Source: DASVHF01 sp036382695 (GTDB lineage Bacteria > Patescibacteriota > Microgenomatia > Woykebacterales > RBG-16-39-9b). Taken from it: a stretch of 22,600 nucleotides of DNA. The DNA is taken from contig DASVHF010000021.1 in NCBI GenBank assembly GCA_036382695.1, positions 1 to 22,600 of the forward strand, given 5' to 3'. A model generated the notes under the pieces. The model ran no database searches, was not told the DNA's origin, and saw only the letters and a program-made list of their open reading frames with translations. The translations under genes and the position numbers were made by a program. Below are positions 1-7,646 of the stretch, piece by piece. How positions within the stretch are numbered: position 1 is the stretch's first letter; every line of letters starts with the position of its first letter.

Positions 1-1017
1 ATAGTTGGCTATGTGGTTGGTAGAAAAGTAGCGGCTGCTGCTGAAGAAAAGTTGCTGATTGGCTCTTTGATAAATGAAAATGTTGTCCCAGCGGTGGCGG
101 ATATTCCCAACCCAATCAATGGGGTGTTTTACACAAAAAAAGAAGCAGCCCTCTGGAAGGATAAAGTACCACTGGCAGTAATGATAGAAAATAATGTTTT
201 AGCTCGGCCCCACTCCGGCCTTTCCAAAGCGGACGTTGTTTACGAAGCTTTGGCCGAAGGAGCTACCACTCGATTTATGGCCGTCTTTCTTTCTAACGAT
301 AGTAAAAAGGACGTTGGTCCAGTAAGAAGCGCCAGAGAATATTATTTTGATTGGGCGCTCGAATATAACGCATCTTATGCACATTGGGGGGGCAATGAAG
401 GTGTAAGAGCGTTGGCAAGTAAGCTTTTTGACAAAAAGGATTTAGATCAATTTTCTATCGGCGCACCTACCTTTTTCCGCCGTCCTCCAGGGGGTGTACA
501 CGATGCCTATACTACTACCACAGGCCTTTGGGGGATTGCTTCCCTGAGAGGTGTAAATAAGGCAGTTGAAATCGACAGTTGGAAATTTAAAGAGGATTCT
601 CCGTTGGAGAAACCAAAAGCGGGCAAAATAACTGTTAGTTTTCTAGGCGATCCCGATTACGTGGTAGCTTGGCAATATGATTCTAAGACAAATACATATA
701 AGAGATTTAATGGGGGAGCTGCCCATAAGGATAAGGTATACAATAAGCAGCTTTGGGCAAAAACAGTTATCGTCCAATATGTGGCCGATCACGGCTACAA
801 AGTTATAACTGGTGTTAGTAACCGGAATTTTCAAACCACTGGTTCTAACAAAGTCTTAATATTCCGAGATGGTAAAGCTGTTTCTGGTACGTGGAGGAAG
901 AAGAGCAAAACTGCTCGCACCAAATTTTTTGATAAAAAAGGTAAAGAAATATTTTTGAACAGGGGAATTATTTGGATAGAAGTCATTCCAGGTGGTTCGT
1001 CTGTTTCGTACAAGTGA
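1..1017 (+). CDS. DUF3048 (YerB-like) extracytoplasmic protein, 5' truncated
   Basis: The reading frame is open to the first base of the window. The residues before the GTG at 13 (I-V-G-Y) continue a hydrophobic stretch, so the real start and most of an N-terminal membrane anchor lie upstream. The visible part has the two-part DUF3048 layout: an N-terminal domain (about residues 50-180 of the visible protein) with PLAVMIENN, ARPHSGL and ADVVYEALAEG followed by GPVRSARE, and a C-terminal domain with VLIFRDG, a GTW motif and a closing GIIWIEVIP. YerB-type proteins are predicted surface lipoproteins or anchored proteins of unknown function, so a wall-facing location is likely but the activity is unknown. 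It is followed after 51 bases by the regulator gene at 1069. Family assignment is confident; function is not. Confidence 0.85.
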   Translation: MVGYVVGRKVAAAAEEKLLIGSLINENVVPAVADIPNPINGVFYTKKEAALWKDKVPLAVMIENNVLARPHSGLSKADVVYEALAEGATTRFMAVFLSNDSKKDVGPVRSAREYYFDWALEYNASYAHWGGNEGVRALASKLFDKKDLDQFSIGAPTFFRRPPGGVHDAYTTTTGLWGIASLRGVNKAVEIDSWKFKEDSPLEKPKAGKITVSFLGDPDYVVAWQYDSKTNTYKRFNGGAAHKDKVYNKQLWAKTVIVQYVADHGYKVITGVSNRNFQTTGSNKVLIFRDGKAVSGTWRKKSKTARTKFFDKKGKEIFLNRGIIWIEVIPGGSSVSYK

Positions 1018-1056
1018 TTTACTTATTGTGCAAACCTGCCTACAGATTCTGCCTTT

Positions 1057-1064
1057 AAGGAGGT
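1057..1064 (+). promoter_or_regulatory. Strong Shine-Dalgarno site for the gene at 1069
   Basis: AAGGAGGT lies four bases before the ATG at 1069. It is one of only three near-perfect SD sites I see in the window (the others serve the LysM gene and the pseudopilin), so this gene is probably translated from a leadered or polycistronic message. A weak promoter (TTTACT at 1018, 17 bases, TACAGA at 1041) could serve it. Confidence 0.75.
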
Positions 1065-1068
1065 ATAA

Positions 1069-1671
1069 ATGGACAGCTTGAGCTTAACTGCCAACCTGCT
1101 GCGACCGCTATTTATTTCAAAAACCAGGGCAAAACTATTAGCGGTATTCTTAAACAACCCTGGTAAAATCTTCTATGTGCGCGAGCTTGTAAGGGCAATT
1201 GGTGAGCAGATCAATGCTGTACGTGCGGAGCTAGCCCGTTTGGAGAAGGCGGGGATGGTAAGCAGCGAGGCACGGGCAAATAGAAGATTTTATGGTTTTA
1301 GAAAAGATTATATTCTTCAACCAGAGCTTGCCCAAATAATCTCCAAGGCTAGTGGTCTTGGCGGAGATATAATACGGGAGCGAAATAAACTCGGGAAAAT
1401 AAAATTTGCTGCTTTGTCGTCTGGATTTATTCGCCGCCGCCCCGCCGGATCCAACGATGTGGACTTACTAGTAGTTGGCAACGTAGTATTGCCGCAACTC
1501 ACCGCTTTGGTTAAAAAAGCAGAAGATACGGTTGGTCGCGAAGTTAATTATACTGTAATGAGCGAAGATGAGTTTACTTTCCGTAAGAGAAGAAGAGACC
1601 CATTTGCGACTAGTTTACTTGAGCGGGTAGGAACCGTTTTAATTGGTGATGAAGAAGAACTCCGCAAATAA
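1069..1671 (+). CDS. Winged-helix DNA-binding protein with C-terminal nucleotidyltransferase domain
   Basis: Residues about 15-80 look like an ArsR/MarR-type winged helix: a KTRAKLLAVFL helix, FYVRELVRAIG as helix-turn, INAVRAELARLEKAGMV as recognition helix, then a wing ending RRFYGF. Residues about 108-175 resemble a minimal nucleotidyltransferase: SSGF in place of the usual GSxxxG turn, D130-V-D132 as the metal-binding pair in NDVDLLVVG, and E158 in REVNYTV as possible third acidic residue. Such fusions occur widely in archaea and CPR bacteria and are thought to be regulators or toxin-antitoxin-like, but substrates are not established. It starts at ATG behind a strong SD and ends 11 bases before secD, so it may belong to the Sec operon. 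The glycine-poor first motif leaves catalytic activity uncertain. Confidence 0.75.
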   Translation: MDSLSLTANLLRPLFISKTRAKLLAVFLNNPGKIFYVRELVRAIGEQINAVRAELARLEKAGMVSSEARANRRFYGFRKDYILQPELAQIISKASGLGGDIIRERNKLGKIKFAALSSGFIRRRPAGSNDVDLLVVGNVVLPQLTALVKKAEDTVGREVNYTVMSEDEFTFRKRRRDPFATSLLERVGTVLIGDEEELRK

Positions 1672-1682
1672 AAAATTAAACT

Positions 1683-3020
1683 ATGCTTAAAAATCCACGA
1701 GTTATACTGGTTTTAATTATTGTTTTAACATCAGTAGCGTTGATTGTAGATTGGCCTAGAGTACCAATTAAGTTTTCACTCGGACCGCTCAAACTCGACA
1801 CCGTTATTGCTGGTCCAGCTCTAAATATAAATTTATTCAGCGCCTCTTTCAGGCGAGATCTCGACGTTAAACTAGGATTGGATTTGAGAGGAGGGACGAG
1901 CCTTACTTTAAGGGCTGATGTTAGCGATATTCCAGCGAATGAGCGAGATAAAGCTCTTGAGGCAGCTAAAGAAGTAATTGATAGACGAGTCAATTTTTTT
2001 GGTGTGACCGAGCCAATGGTTCAGACCTCAGAAGTTGGCGAGGACTACCGAATAATAGTGGAGCTGCCAGGAGTGACCAATGTTGAGGAGGCTAAGCAGC
2101 TTGTAGGCCAGACAGCGAAGCTTGAGTTCCGCGAATTCGCAGATAGCAATGTTCCAGCCGGTACCATACCAACAGTTTTAAACACCAAGCCAACCGGGAT
2201 TAGCGGTAAAGATCTCAAATCTGCCACAGCTGATTTTCAACAGGCTCAGGGTCCAGACACCACTGGTGGTCCGGTAGTAAGATTCGAACTGCGGAAAGAA
2301 GCGGCCGATAAATTTCGCAAGCTGACTAAGCGACTAATAGGCAAACCCTTAGTTGTATTTTTAGACAACATAGCAATCTCAGCGCCAATCGTTCAAAGCG
2401 AAATTGGACAGGAGGGGGTAATCACTGGAGTGACGACTGATGAGGCGAAGCGGCTAGCAATTCAGCTGTCAGCTGGAGCCTTGCCAGTAAAGAAAATTGA
2501 TATTATCTCCGAAAAAACGATTGGACCTACTCTTGGGAAAACTTCAATCAGCCATAGCTTAATTGCAGGTTTGGTTGGGCTGATAGTTGTCGCCCTTTTC
2601 ATGCTTTTTTACTACCGTCTCTTGGGGGTCTTAGCAGTGGTCGCTTTATTTCTCTACGCACTTTATGTCTTGGCTATCTTTAAGATTATCCCAGTGACTT
2701 TGACTCTTGCCGGGATTGCTGGATTCATCCTTTCTGTTGGCATGGCCGTGGATGCTAACATCTTGATTTTTGAGAGAATGAAAGAAGAGCTACGGATTGG
2801 TAGGACTAGGACCCAGGCGATCGAGATTGGATTTACCCGTGCTTGGAGTTCAATAAGGGATTCCAATGTATCATCGCTTATTACATCAACTATTTTGTTT
2901 TGGTTTGGTACCGGTTCGGTAAAAGGCTTTGCTATTGCCCTCGCGATTGGAATAATTGTATCTATGTTCACAGCAATCACAATAACACGTAGTCTGCTGA
3001 GGTTGGTTTATCGGAGTTAA
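1683..3020 (+). CDS. secD: Protein translocase subunit SecD
   Basis: SecD is the membrane subunit that, with SecF, uses the proton motive force to help SecYEG/SecA pull proteins out of the cytoplasm. The 445-residue protein has TM1 at about 7-24, the SecD signature LGLDLRGGTSLTL (64-76), an extracytoplasmic P1 region with DRRVNFFGVTEP and VELPGV, and a C-terminal five-helix RND-like bundle (about 285-445) with GMAVDANILIFERMKEE including D357. It is much shorter than the roughly 615 residues of E. coli SecD, as is common outside Proteobacteria. secF is not next: two small genes intervene (3023 and 3955). No clear SD precedes the ATG; translation may depend on the gene ending at 1671. Identity is certain. 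Confidence 0.97.
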   Translation: MLKNPRVILVLIIVLTSVALIVDWPRVPIKFSLGPLKLDTVIAGPALNINLFSASFRRDLDVKLGLDLRGGTSLTLRADVSDIPANERDKALEAAKEVIDRRVNFFGVTEPMVQTSEVGEDYRIIVELPGVTNVEEAKQLVGQTAKLEFREFADSNVPAGTIPTVLNTKPTGISGKDLKSATADFQQAQGPDTTGGPVVRFELRKEAADKFRKLTKRLIGKPLVVFLDNIAISAPIVQSEIGQEGVITGVTTDEAKRLAIQLSAGALPVKKIDIISEKTIGPTLGKTSISHSLIAGLVGLIVVALFMLFYYRLLGVLAVVALFLYALYVLAIFKIIPVTLTLAGIAGFILSVGMAVDANILIFERMKEELRIGRTRTQAIEIGFTRAWSSIRDSNVSSLITSTILFWFGTGSVKGFAIALAIGIIVSMFTAITITRSLLRLVYRS

Positions 3021-3022
3021 CA

Positions 3023-3958
3023 ATGCCGCTTTTTATTAAAAAAGAAAGAAAAAAAAGTAAGTACTTTAGGGTACTTTCGACAAAGTTGGAGAAGAAAAAA
3101 GAAGAAGTTTTGGAAGAGCTTCAGGAGAAACATAAGGAAGTTGCTCGCTGGGCAAAAAAGAAGGGAATCAAAGTAGAAGAAATCGCTCACAGAGGCGCAC
3201 GCGGTTTGACAGCAGGGATAGCAACAAGTGCTATCGTTTTGTCTGCTGGAGCCACGCAAAGTGGAGAGCTGCCAAGAAAAGATCTGAGGAACCAAAAAGA
3301 AATCAGGAGGGATGTTTCCGACGTCGGTATTAGGTCAGGAGTGAAGGCTAGAAAGGATGTAACGGGTGAAGTAGGAGAAACTTTACAAGGCGTAAATCCA
3401 TACAACGAGAAAGAAATCTCGAAGCGTCTAAGTAAAGTGTTAAAGATACCGGTTAAAGCCGAGCTTGACGGGATTAGGTTGAATACTACCTATGGAATCA
3501 TGGGTTACGAATCACATTTGTCTTGTTATCCTGGAGATAACTTATCGACGCACTTCCACTCAGATACTGAATTTAGGAAGTTTGCAGGAGCTGGAATGGC
3601 AGGTGGACCAGGGGCATGGGGTTATTTAGCTCCAAATCGTGAAGCACTCAGTACAAAAGAGATCGAAAGGGAAAAATATTATTTCGTAGCCCAAACGTTT
3701 CTTTCACCAAATTGGGGAACACCTGCTGTAAAAAACTGGTTTCACCACCGAAAAATGGTGGTGGTCAATCCTAAAAATGGAGTAGTTGTCATAGGTGTTT
3801 TAGAAGATGCAGGTCCGGAACCTTGGACGGGAAGTAGTTTCGGTGGTTCACCAGAGGTGGTGGAGGAACTTGATTTAGCCCACACCGGCCCACATGTATT
3901 AATGTATTTTGTCGATGATCCAAAAGATCAAATACCGCTTGGGAGGTATGGAATATGA
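3023..3958 (+). CDS. Membrane-anchored protein of unknown function with possible double-psi beta-barrel tail
   Basis: I do not recognise a named family. Residues 1-50 are very basic and probably coiled coil (KLEKKKEEVLEELQEKHKEV); 58-77 is a small hydrophobic segment (GLTAGIATSAIVLSAGA) fit to be an anchor or export signal; 80-125 is a charged linker. A globular domain follows: TTYGIMGYESHL and CYPGD (155-172), GGPGAWGYLAPN (194-205), and KMVVVNPKNGVVVIGVLEDAGP (244-265), then GGSPEVVEELDL and VDDPKDQIPLGRYGI. The 244-290 stretch resembles RlpA/expansin-type double-psi barrels (V-N-x-x-N-G-x-x-V-V-x-V-x-D-x-G-P), with D262 in the place of their catalytic Asp. That would suggest a wall-acting exported enzyme, but this is inference from a short match. 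It starts 2 bases after secD and overlaps the next gene by ATGA. Confidence 0.8.
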   Translation: MPLFIKKERKKSKYFRVLSTKLEKKKEEVLEELQEKHKEVARWAKKKGIKVEEIAHRGARGLTAGIATSAIVLSAGATQSGELPRKDLRNQKEIRRDVSDVGIRSGVKARKDVTGEVGETLQGVNPYNEKEISKRLSKVLKIPVKAELDGIRLNTTYGIMGYESHLSCYPGDNLSTHFHSDTEFRKFAGAGMAGGPGAWGYLAPNREALSTKEIEREKYYFVAQTFLSPNWGTPAVKNWFHHRKMVVVNPKNGVVVIGVLEDAGPEPWTGSSFGGSPEVVEELDLAHTGPHVLMYFVDDPKDQIPLGRYGI

Positions 3959-4284
3959 GTATTTTGGCCCTAGGTTTTTTTAAAAAAGAAAAAATTCTAG
4001 TTGAGTTAGACAACCTGGAGTTACAAAAAGAAGAAAAAGACAAGCTGCTTCAAATGTCAGAAGAACTAGCAGAATTACGTTTGCTAGACCTGGTTTTGAA
4101 AAGATTGGAAGCACGCGATAAAGAGCTCTTTATCGAACAGCTTCACGGTGGTACAGCTGAAATTGCGGCCGAATTTTTACGAGAAAAAATCGAGAATATC
4201 GAAGAGATCTTAAGCGAATATGCAAGGGTAATAGAGGCTGAGATACTAGAAGACATCCGCTCTCTGCAGGAGGGACAAGAATGA
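3955..4284 (+). CDS. Small helical protein between secD and secF, unknown function
   Basis: This 109-residue protein is almost entirely predicted helix, rich in Glu, Leu and Lys, with heptad-like stretches (EEKDKLLQMSEELAELRLLD, then FLREKIENIEEILSEY). There is no signal peptide or membrane segment, so it is probably cytoplasmic. The pattern of a leucine/charged helix, a VLKRLEARDKELF stretch and a FLREKIENIEEI stretch is like short CPR proteins grouped as DUF5663, though I cannot confirm membership. Its ATG overlaps the stop of the 3023 gene and its own stop overlaps the secF ATG, both by ATGA, so its translation is tied to the Sec genes on both sides. This context suggests a role with the translocase or in its assembly, by inference only. 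Confidence 0.8.
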   Translation: MSILALGFFKKEKILVELDNLELQKEEKDKLLQMSEELAELRLLDLVLKRLEARDKELFIEQLHGGTAEIAAEFLREKIENIEEILSEYARVIEAEILEDIRSLQEGQE

Positions 4285-5177
4285 TTGATATAGTAAGTAA
4301 GAAAAACTGGTACTTTGCTTTTTCAGCCCTCTTGATTGTGCCGGGAATAATCGCATTGGGTATCTGGGGGTTAAATCTTGGAGTAGATTTCACCGGTGGT
4401 ACGCTTCTCGAAGTAGCATTTGAGAAGCCGGTTGATAAGGATACTATTTCTACGGTAATTGAAGAAAAAGGAATAGGAGTAGCTACGGTGACTCCGACGG
4501 CGGCTAATACCTATTTGGTGCGGACGAAGCCACTTGATGAGGTTGGTCATAAGAAGGTTCTTAACGCTCTGAAAGACAAGTTTGGCCAGGCGGACCAGGT
4601 GAGTATCGAAACAATTGGTCCAACGATCGGCGCGGAGCTGCTACGAAAATCAATCATTGCCCTTGCACTTGCTTCAGCAGCGATTGTTTTGTATATTGCT
4701 TTTGCTTTCCGAACTGTGCCAAAACCCGTTTCATCTTGGCGATTTGGAATTTGTGCAGTCATCGCCTTACTTCATGATGCCTTTCTTGTAATCGGTGTCT
4801 TTGCGATTTTGGGCCGTCTTATGGGGGTACAGGTGGATTCGCTTTTTGTTACCGCGTTGCTGACAATTATTGGATTTTCCGTGCATGATACGATTGTTGT
4901 CTTTGACCGCATCCGAGAAAATATGAGTCGGGGAGTGGGAGAAAATTTTGCCACTACGGTTAACCACTCAATTATGCAAACTCTTGGCCGATCAATTAAC
5001 ACGTCGCTGACTGTGCTTTTGGTGCTTCTTGCCTTGCTTTTATTTAGTGGAGCTGGTATTCGGTGGTTCACTGTTGCCCTTTTAGTTGGAGTGATATCTG
5101 GTACTTACTCCTCGATCTTCAATGCCTCACCTCTTCTAGTTGTTTGGCAAGAATGGAGCGATAAAAGGTCAAAATAA
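4281..5177 (+). CDS. secF: Protein translocase subunit SecF
   Basis: SecF partners SecD in the proton-driven export motor. The 298-residue protein has TM1 at about 12-32, the SecF signature LGVDFTGGTLLEVAF (33-47), a short P4 periplasmic region, and a C-terminal five-helix bundle with GFSVHDTIVVFDRIREN including D203 and R212. Length and motifs are typical of the family. The ATG overlaps the preceding stop (ATGA), so it is translationally coupled to the small helical protein and, through it, to the putative DPBB protein and secD. Nothing needed for function appears to be missing. The gene ends 48 bases before the DUF2207 start. Confidence 0.97.
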   Translation: MIDIVSKKNWYFAFSALLIVPGIIALGIWGLNLGVDFTGGTLLEVAFEKPVDKDTISTVIEEKGIGVATVTPTAANTYLVRTKPLDEVGHKKVLNALKDKFGQADQVSIETIGPTIGAELLRKSIIALALASAAIVLYIAFAFRTVPKPVSSWRFGICAVIALLHDAFLVIGVFAILGRLMGVQVDSLFVTALLTIIGFSVHDTIVVFDRIRENMSRGVGENFATTVNHSIMQTLGRSINTSLTVLLVLLALLLFSGAGIRWFTVALLVGVISGTYSSIFNASPLLVVWQEWSDKRSK

Positions 5178-5225
5178 TAAGCAGAGATCTTTTGGTTTGG
5201 AGTTTTGAGTGATAAAATTGACGAG

Positions 5226-6995
5226 ATGCGGCTTCTTTTAGCTTCGTTAGGAATCTGCTTTTTCTTAATATCTCCGAGCTATACACATGCTTCAGAGAAT
5301 TGGGTAATAGAAAATTTTGAGAGCCGAATAGACGTTTTAAAAAGTGGAAAAGTCCAAGTAGTCGAAAAGATAGAAGCAAATTTTGGCAACGCGCAAAAGC
5401 ATGGAATTTTTCGAGATATACCTTTTGTTTACTATTCCTCCGATGGTAATAAACTCTACACAAAGACCGACGTTCAAGCTGTTACAAGCAGCGGTTTTTC
5501 AACACCACATGAAACTTTAAGGATTGATAGTTATGAAAGGATCAAAATTGGTGGTGCCGATAAAACTGTTTCAGGAAAACAAACTTACGAGATCTCCTAC
5601 TTAGTTAGCGGCGTTTTGCAATCCTTTGCGGACCACGACGAGCTTTTTTGGAATGTAACAGGTAATAGCTGGCCAGTTCCAATAGAGAATGTGAGTGCAA
5701 CTGTCACTTTGCCAAGCGGAGAAATAATCCAAATTATTTGTTACGAAGGGGCCTACGGCTCTAGAGATCTTTGCCGGCTGAGCCAGACGAATAAAAAGTC
5801 AGCAGTTTTTAGCTCCACTAGAGGGTTAGGTGCATATGAAGGCTTAACAGTAGTGGTTGGTTACACAAAGGATCTAGTGCCAATAATCGTTGTTCCACCT
5901 CCCAAAAGTATTTTCGATGATCTATTTACGATACAGAACGCGATTGCATTTATGATTACCATGGCGGTTGGGGTAGGTGTTATCATTTGGCTTTGGTACT
6001 CCAGAGGTAGAGACTATTGGTTAAGAAAAAGGTACCCCGGTGACACGAAAGCGAAACATGAAGTTCGGCCAATTGGAGCTTACGAGAGTGTTGTGGTTGA
6101 ATACACACCGCCAGAAAATTTGCGGCCTGCTGAAATCGGGGCTTTGGTTGATGAGCGGGCCGATACTTTAGATGTAACTGCGACAATTATTGACCTGGCA
6201 ACTAGGGGATTTTTAACAATAAAAGAAGAACCGAAAAAATGGGTTTTTGGCAGCACTGATTATGAGATGACAAAGACAGAGAAAGATACAGAGGACCTTC
6301 TCCCTTATGAAAAAGAACTTTTCGACAGACTATTTGATGAGGGGGACAGTGTGAAAATTTCGCAGCTGCGAACCAAGTTCTATAAGGATTTGAAGGCCGT
6401 AAAGGATAAACTTTACGAGCAGATGATTAATAACAGGTTTTTCTACGAAAACCCAGAGTCTGTTCGTAAAAAGTATTTATTTTTCGGTATAGGAGTGGAT
6501 AGTATTGGCGGTTTGTTGCTAGCGTTAGGCATTATTTTCGTAATCGGTGTTTTGATCGCAGTAGGCGTAGGTATAATAGCGACCGGCGCACTTCTAATTG
6601 TCGTTTCTCTATTCATGCCTAGGAAGACAGTTTACGGTAGAGAGATGTATCTAAGAGCTCGAGGCTACGAATTATTTATTAGTAAAGCTGAAAAATATAG
6701 ACAAAGGTTTTTTGAAAAGAAAAATATGTTTAACGAAATACTTCCTTACGCAATAGTTTTCGGTCTCACCGAAAAATTTGCCAAGTCCTTCGCAGCTATG
6801 GGGCTAGATCCTGATTCTCACAGTTGGTACGTTGGAGCAAGGCCTTTTAATGCGGCCGTTTTCGGATCTAGTGTTGCTAACTTTTCAGTTTCATTTTCTT
6901 CCGCCATGTCTGCCGCCCCTGGTGGCAGTGGTTTTAGCGGCGGTGGTGGGTTTTCAGGCGGTGGTTTTGGTGGCGGTGGAGGGGGGAGTTGGTGA
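5226..6995 (+). CDS. DUF2207 membrane protein with glycine-rich C-terminal tail
   Basis: The protein starts with a signal peptide (MRLLLASLGICFFLISPSYTHA), then the DUF2207 extracytoplasmic domain: WVIENFESRIDVLKSGKVQVVE, HGIFRDIPF, and ELFWNVTGNSWPVPIENVSA. A membrane helix lies at about 237-258, a cytoplasmic region with RPAEIGALVDERADTLDVTATIIDLATRGFL at about 300-330, a long hydrophobic pair at 425-463, and a tail of about 25 residues made of G, S, F and final W. This is the usual architecture of the family, whose function is unknown. An in-frame TTG at 5205 has a GGAG only two bases before it, too close to be comfortable; ATG 5226 puts the signal peptide at the N-terminus and I prefer it, but no SD supports it. 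It may be co-transcribed with secF, 48 bases upstream. Confidence 0.88.
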   Translation: MRLLLASLGICFFLISPSYTHASENWVIENFESRIDVLKSGKVQVVEKIEANFGNAQKHGIFRDIPFVYYSSDGNKLYTKTDVQAVTSSGFSTPHETLRIDSYERIKIGGADKTVSGKQTYEISYLVSGVLQSFADHDELFWNVTGNSWPVPIENVSATVTLPSGEIIQIICYEGAYGSRDLCRLSQTNKKSAVFSSTRGLGAYEGLTVVVGYTKDLVPIIVVPPPKSIFDDLFTIQNAIAFMITMAVGVGVIIWLWYSRGRDYWLRKRYPGDTKAKHEVRPIGAYESVVVEYTPPENLRPAEIGALVDERADTLDVTATIIDLATRGFLTIKEEPKKWVFGSTDYEMTKTEKDTEDLLPYEKELFDRLFDEGDSVKISQLRTKFYKDLKAVKDKLYEQMINNRFFYENPESVRKKYLFFGIGVDSIGGLLLALGIIFVIGVLIAVGVGIIATGALLIVVSLFMPRKTVYGREMYLRARGYELFISKAEKYRQRFFEKKNMFNEILPYAIVFGLTEKFAKSFAAMGLDPDSHSWYVGARPFNAAVFGSSVANFSVSFSSAMSAAPGGSGFSGGGGFSGGGFGGGGGGSW

Positions 6996-7022
6996 GTAAA
7001 AAAGCCTATGAAACGCAAAAGC

Positions 7023-7036
7023 GGGCCAATTGGTCC
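7023..7036. repeat. Near-perfect 14-base palindrome in the 6996-7190 intergenic stretch
   Basis: GGGCCAATTGGTCC is self-complementary apart from one G-T pair. Downstream ACCAA and GCCC (7042-7051) offer an alternative stem with TTGGT and GGGC. No T-tract follows, so this is not a standard terminator. The rest of the 195-base gap holds only the promoter for the 7191 gene at its end. Confidence 0.4.
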
Positions 7037-7172
7037 TTCATACCAACGCCCACTTAAGCATTAAACTTATAACATAAAATCTCGGCTTTGTCAACTTTCA
7101 AGCAGCATCCAACAAACCAAGCTTCACCTTATTGGGGCTAGAATATTTCAACAGCTAGTTGCCTACCGCATG

Positions 7173-7181
7173 TGTTAGAAT
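7173..7181 (+). promoter_or_regulatory. Extended -10 promoter, leaderless start for the 7191 gene
   Basis: TGT followed by TAGAAT forms an extended -10 element ending nine bases before the ATG at 7191, with no plausible -35 at the right distance and no SD before the ATG. Transcription would start within about two or three bases of the start codon. Confidence 0.55.
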
Positions 7182-7190
7182 TTTCCTGAA

Positions 7191-7586
7191 ATGAGTCAAA
7201 AGACTGAAAAAATTAAGAAGAAGTTTGGTATGAGACTGGTTGGTGGTGAGCAGATGCAACGGCTGGTTTGCGAAACGATTTCGATTTTTCCACCGGAGAT
7301 TATTGACTACGTAACAAAAAATGTTTGGTTTGTTTCTTCCTTCGAAGATGCTTGGGGTTTTGTTTTGAAAATCGACGAGTTAAAAGAAAAAGGCGAATAT
7401 TTAATATTTCTTGGTGACGAGCTTTTTGAGCAAGATAAATATGCACAACGTTACGAAATTGCGCACGAGGTAGGTCACGTGATTCTAAAGCACAGAAACG
7501 CAATTACCCAGCCGCAATCTAAAGAAGAAATTGATAGGCAGGAAGCAGAAGCCCACGAATTCACTCTAAAATATCTTAAATCTTAG
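7191..7586 (+). CDS. ImmA/IrrE-family zinc metallopeptidase, stand-alone
   Basis: The 131-residue protein has the zincin helix HEVGH at 92-96 and, 20 residues on, QEAEAHEF (117-124), whose E120 fits the third zinc ligand of the ImmA/IrrE (DUF955) group. The region before it (WGFVLKIDELKEKGEYLIFLGDEL, 55-78) is the sheet that usually precedes the active helix, and AQRYEIAHEVGHVILKH is close to family consensus. Family members cleave or release transcriptional repressors in phage, mobile-element and stress circuits. Here there is no adjacent helix-turn-helix repressor, no signal peptide and no other phage gene, so the target is unknown. It probably forms its own transcription unit with a leaderless start. 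Confidence in the fold and active site is high; the biological role is open. Confidence 0.88.
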   Translation: MSQKTEKIKKKFGMRLVGGEQMQRLVCETISIFPPEIIDYVTKNVWFVSSFEDAWGFVLKIDELKEKGEYLIFLGDELFEQDKYAQRYEIAHEVGHVILKHRNAITQPQSKEEIDRQEAEAHEFTLKYLKS

Positions 7587-7620
7587 ATTCTATGTGCAAA
7601 CCATCGCTTTTTAGATTCAA

Positions 7621-7636
7621 TTTATAGTACTATAAA
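7621..7636. promoter_or_regulatory. Perfect 16-bp palindrome overlapping the promoter of the 7647 gene
   Basis: TTTATAGTACTATAAA is a perfect inverted repeat whose right half supplies a TATAAA -10 box (7631-7636) ten bases before the ATG at 7647. No good -35 is visible. A symmetrical site on the -10 is what one expects of a repressor operator, though an AT-rich palindrome could also arise by chance or serve as an open-complex element. Confidence 0.5.
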
Positions 7637-7646
7637 AGTAGGAAAT

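Noticed and set aside
3742..3766. Hairpin CACCACC/GGTGGTG inside the 3023 gene
   Set aside because: It is explained by the codons for His-His and Val-Val-Val in a conserved-looking domain and has no terminator features.
5205..5225. TTG at 5205 as start of the DUF2207 gene
   Set aside because: It would add seven polar and acidic residues before the signal peptide, and its GGAG is only two bases away; ATG 5226 fits the signal peptide better, though it lacks an SD.
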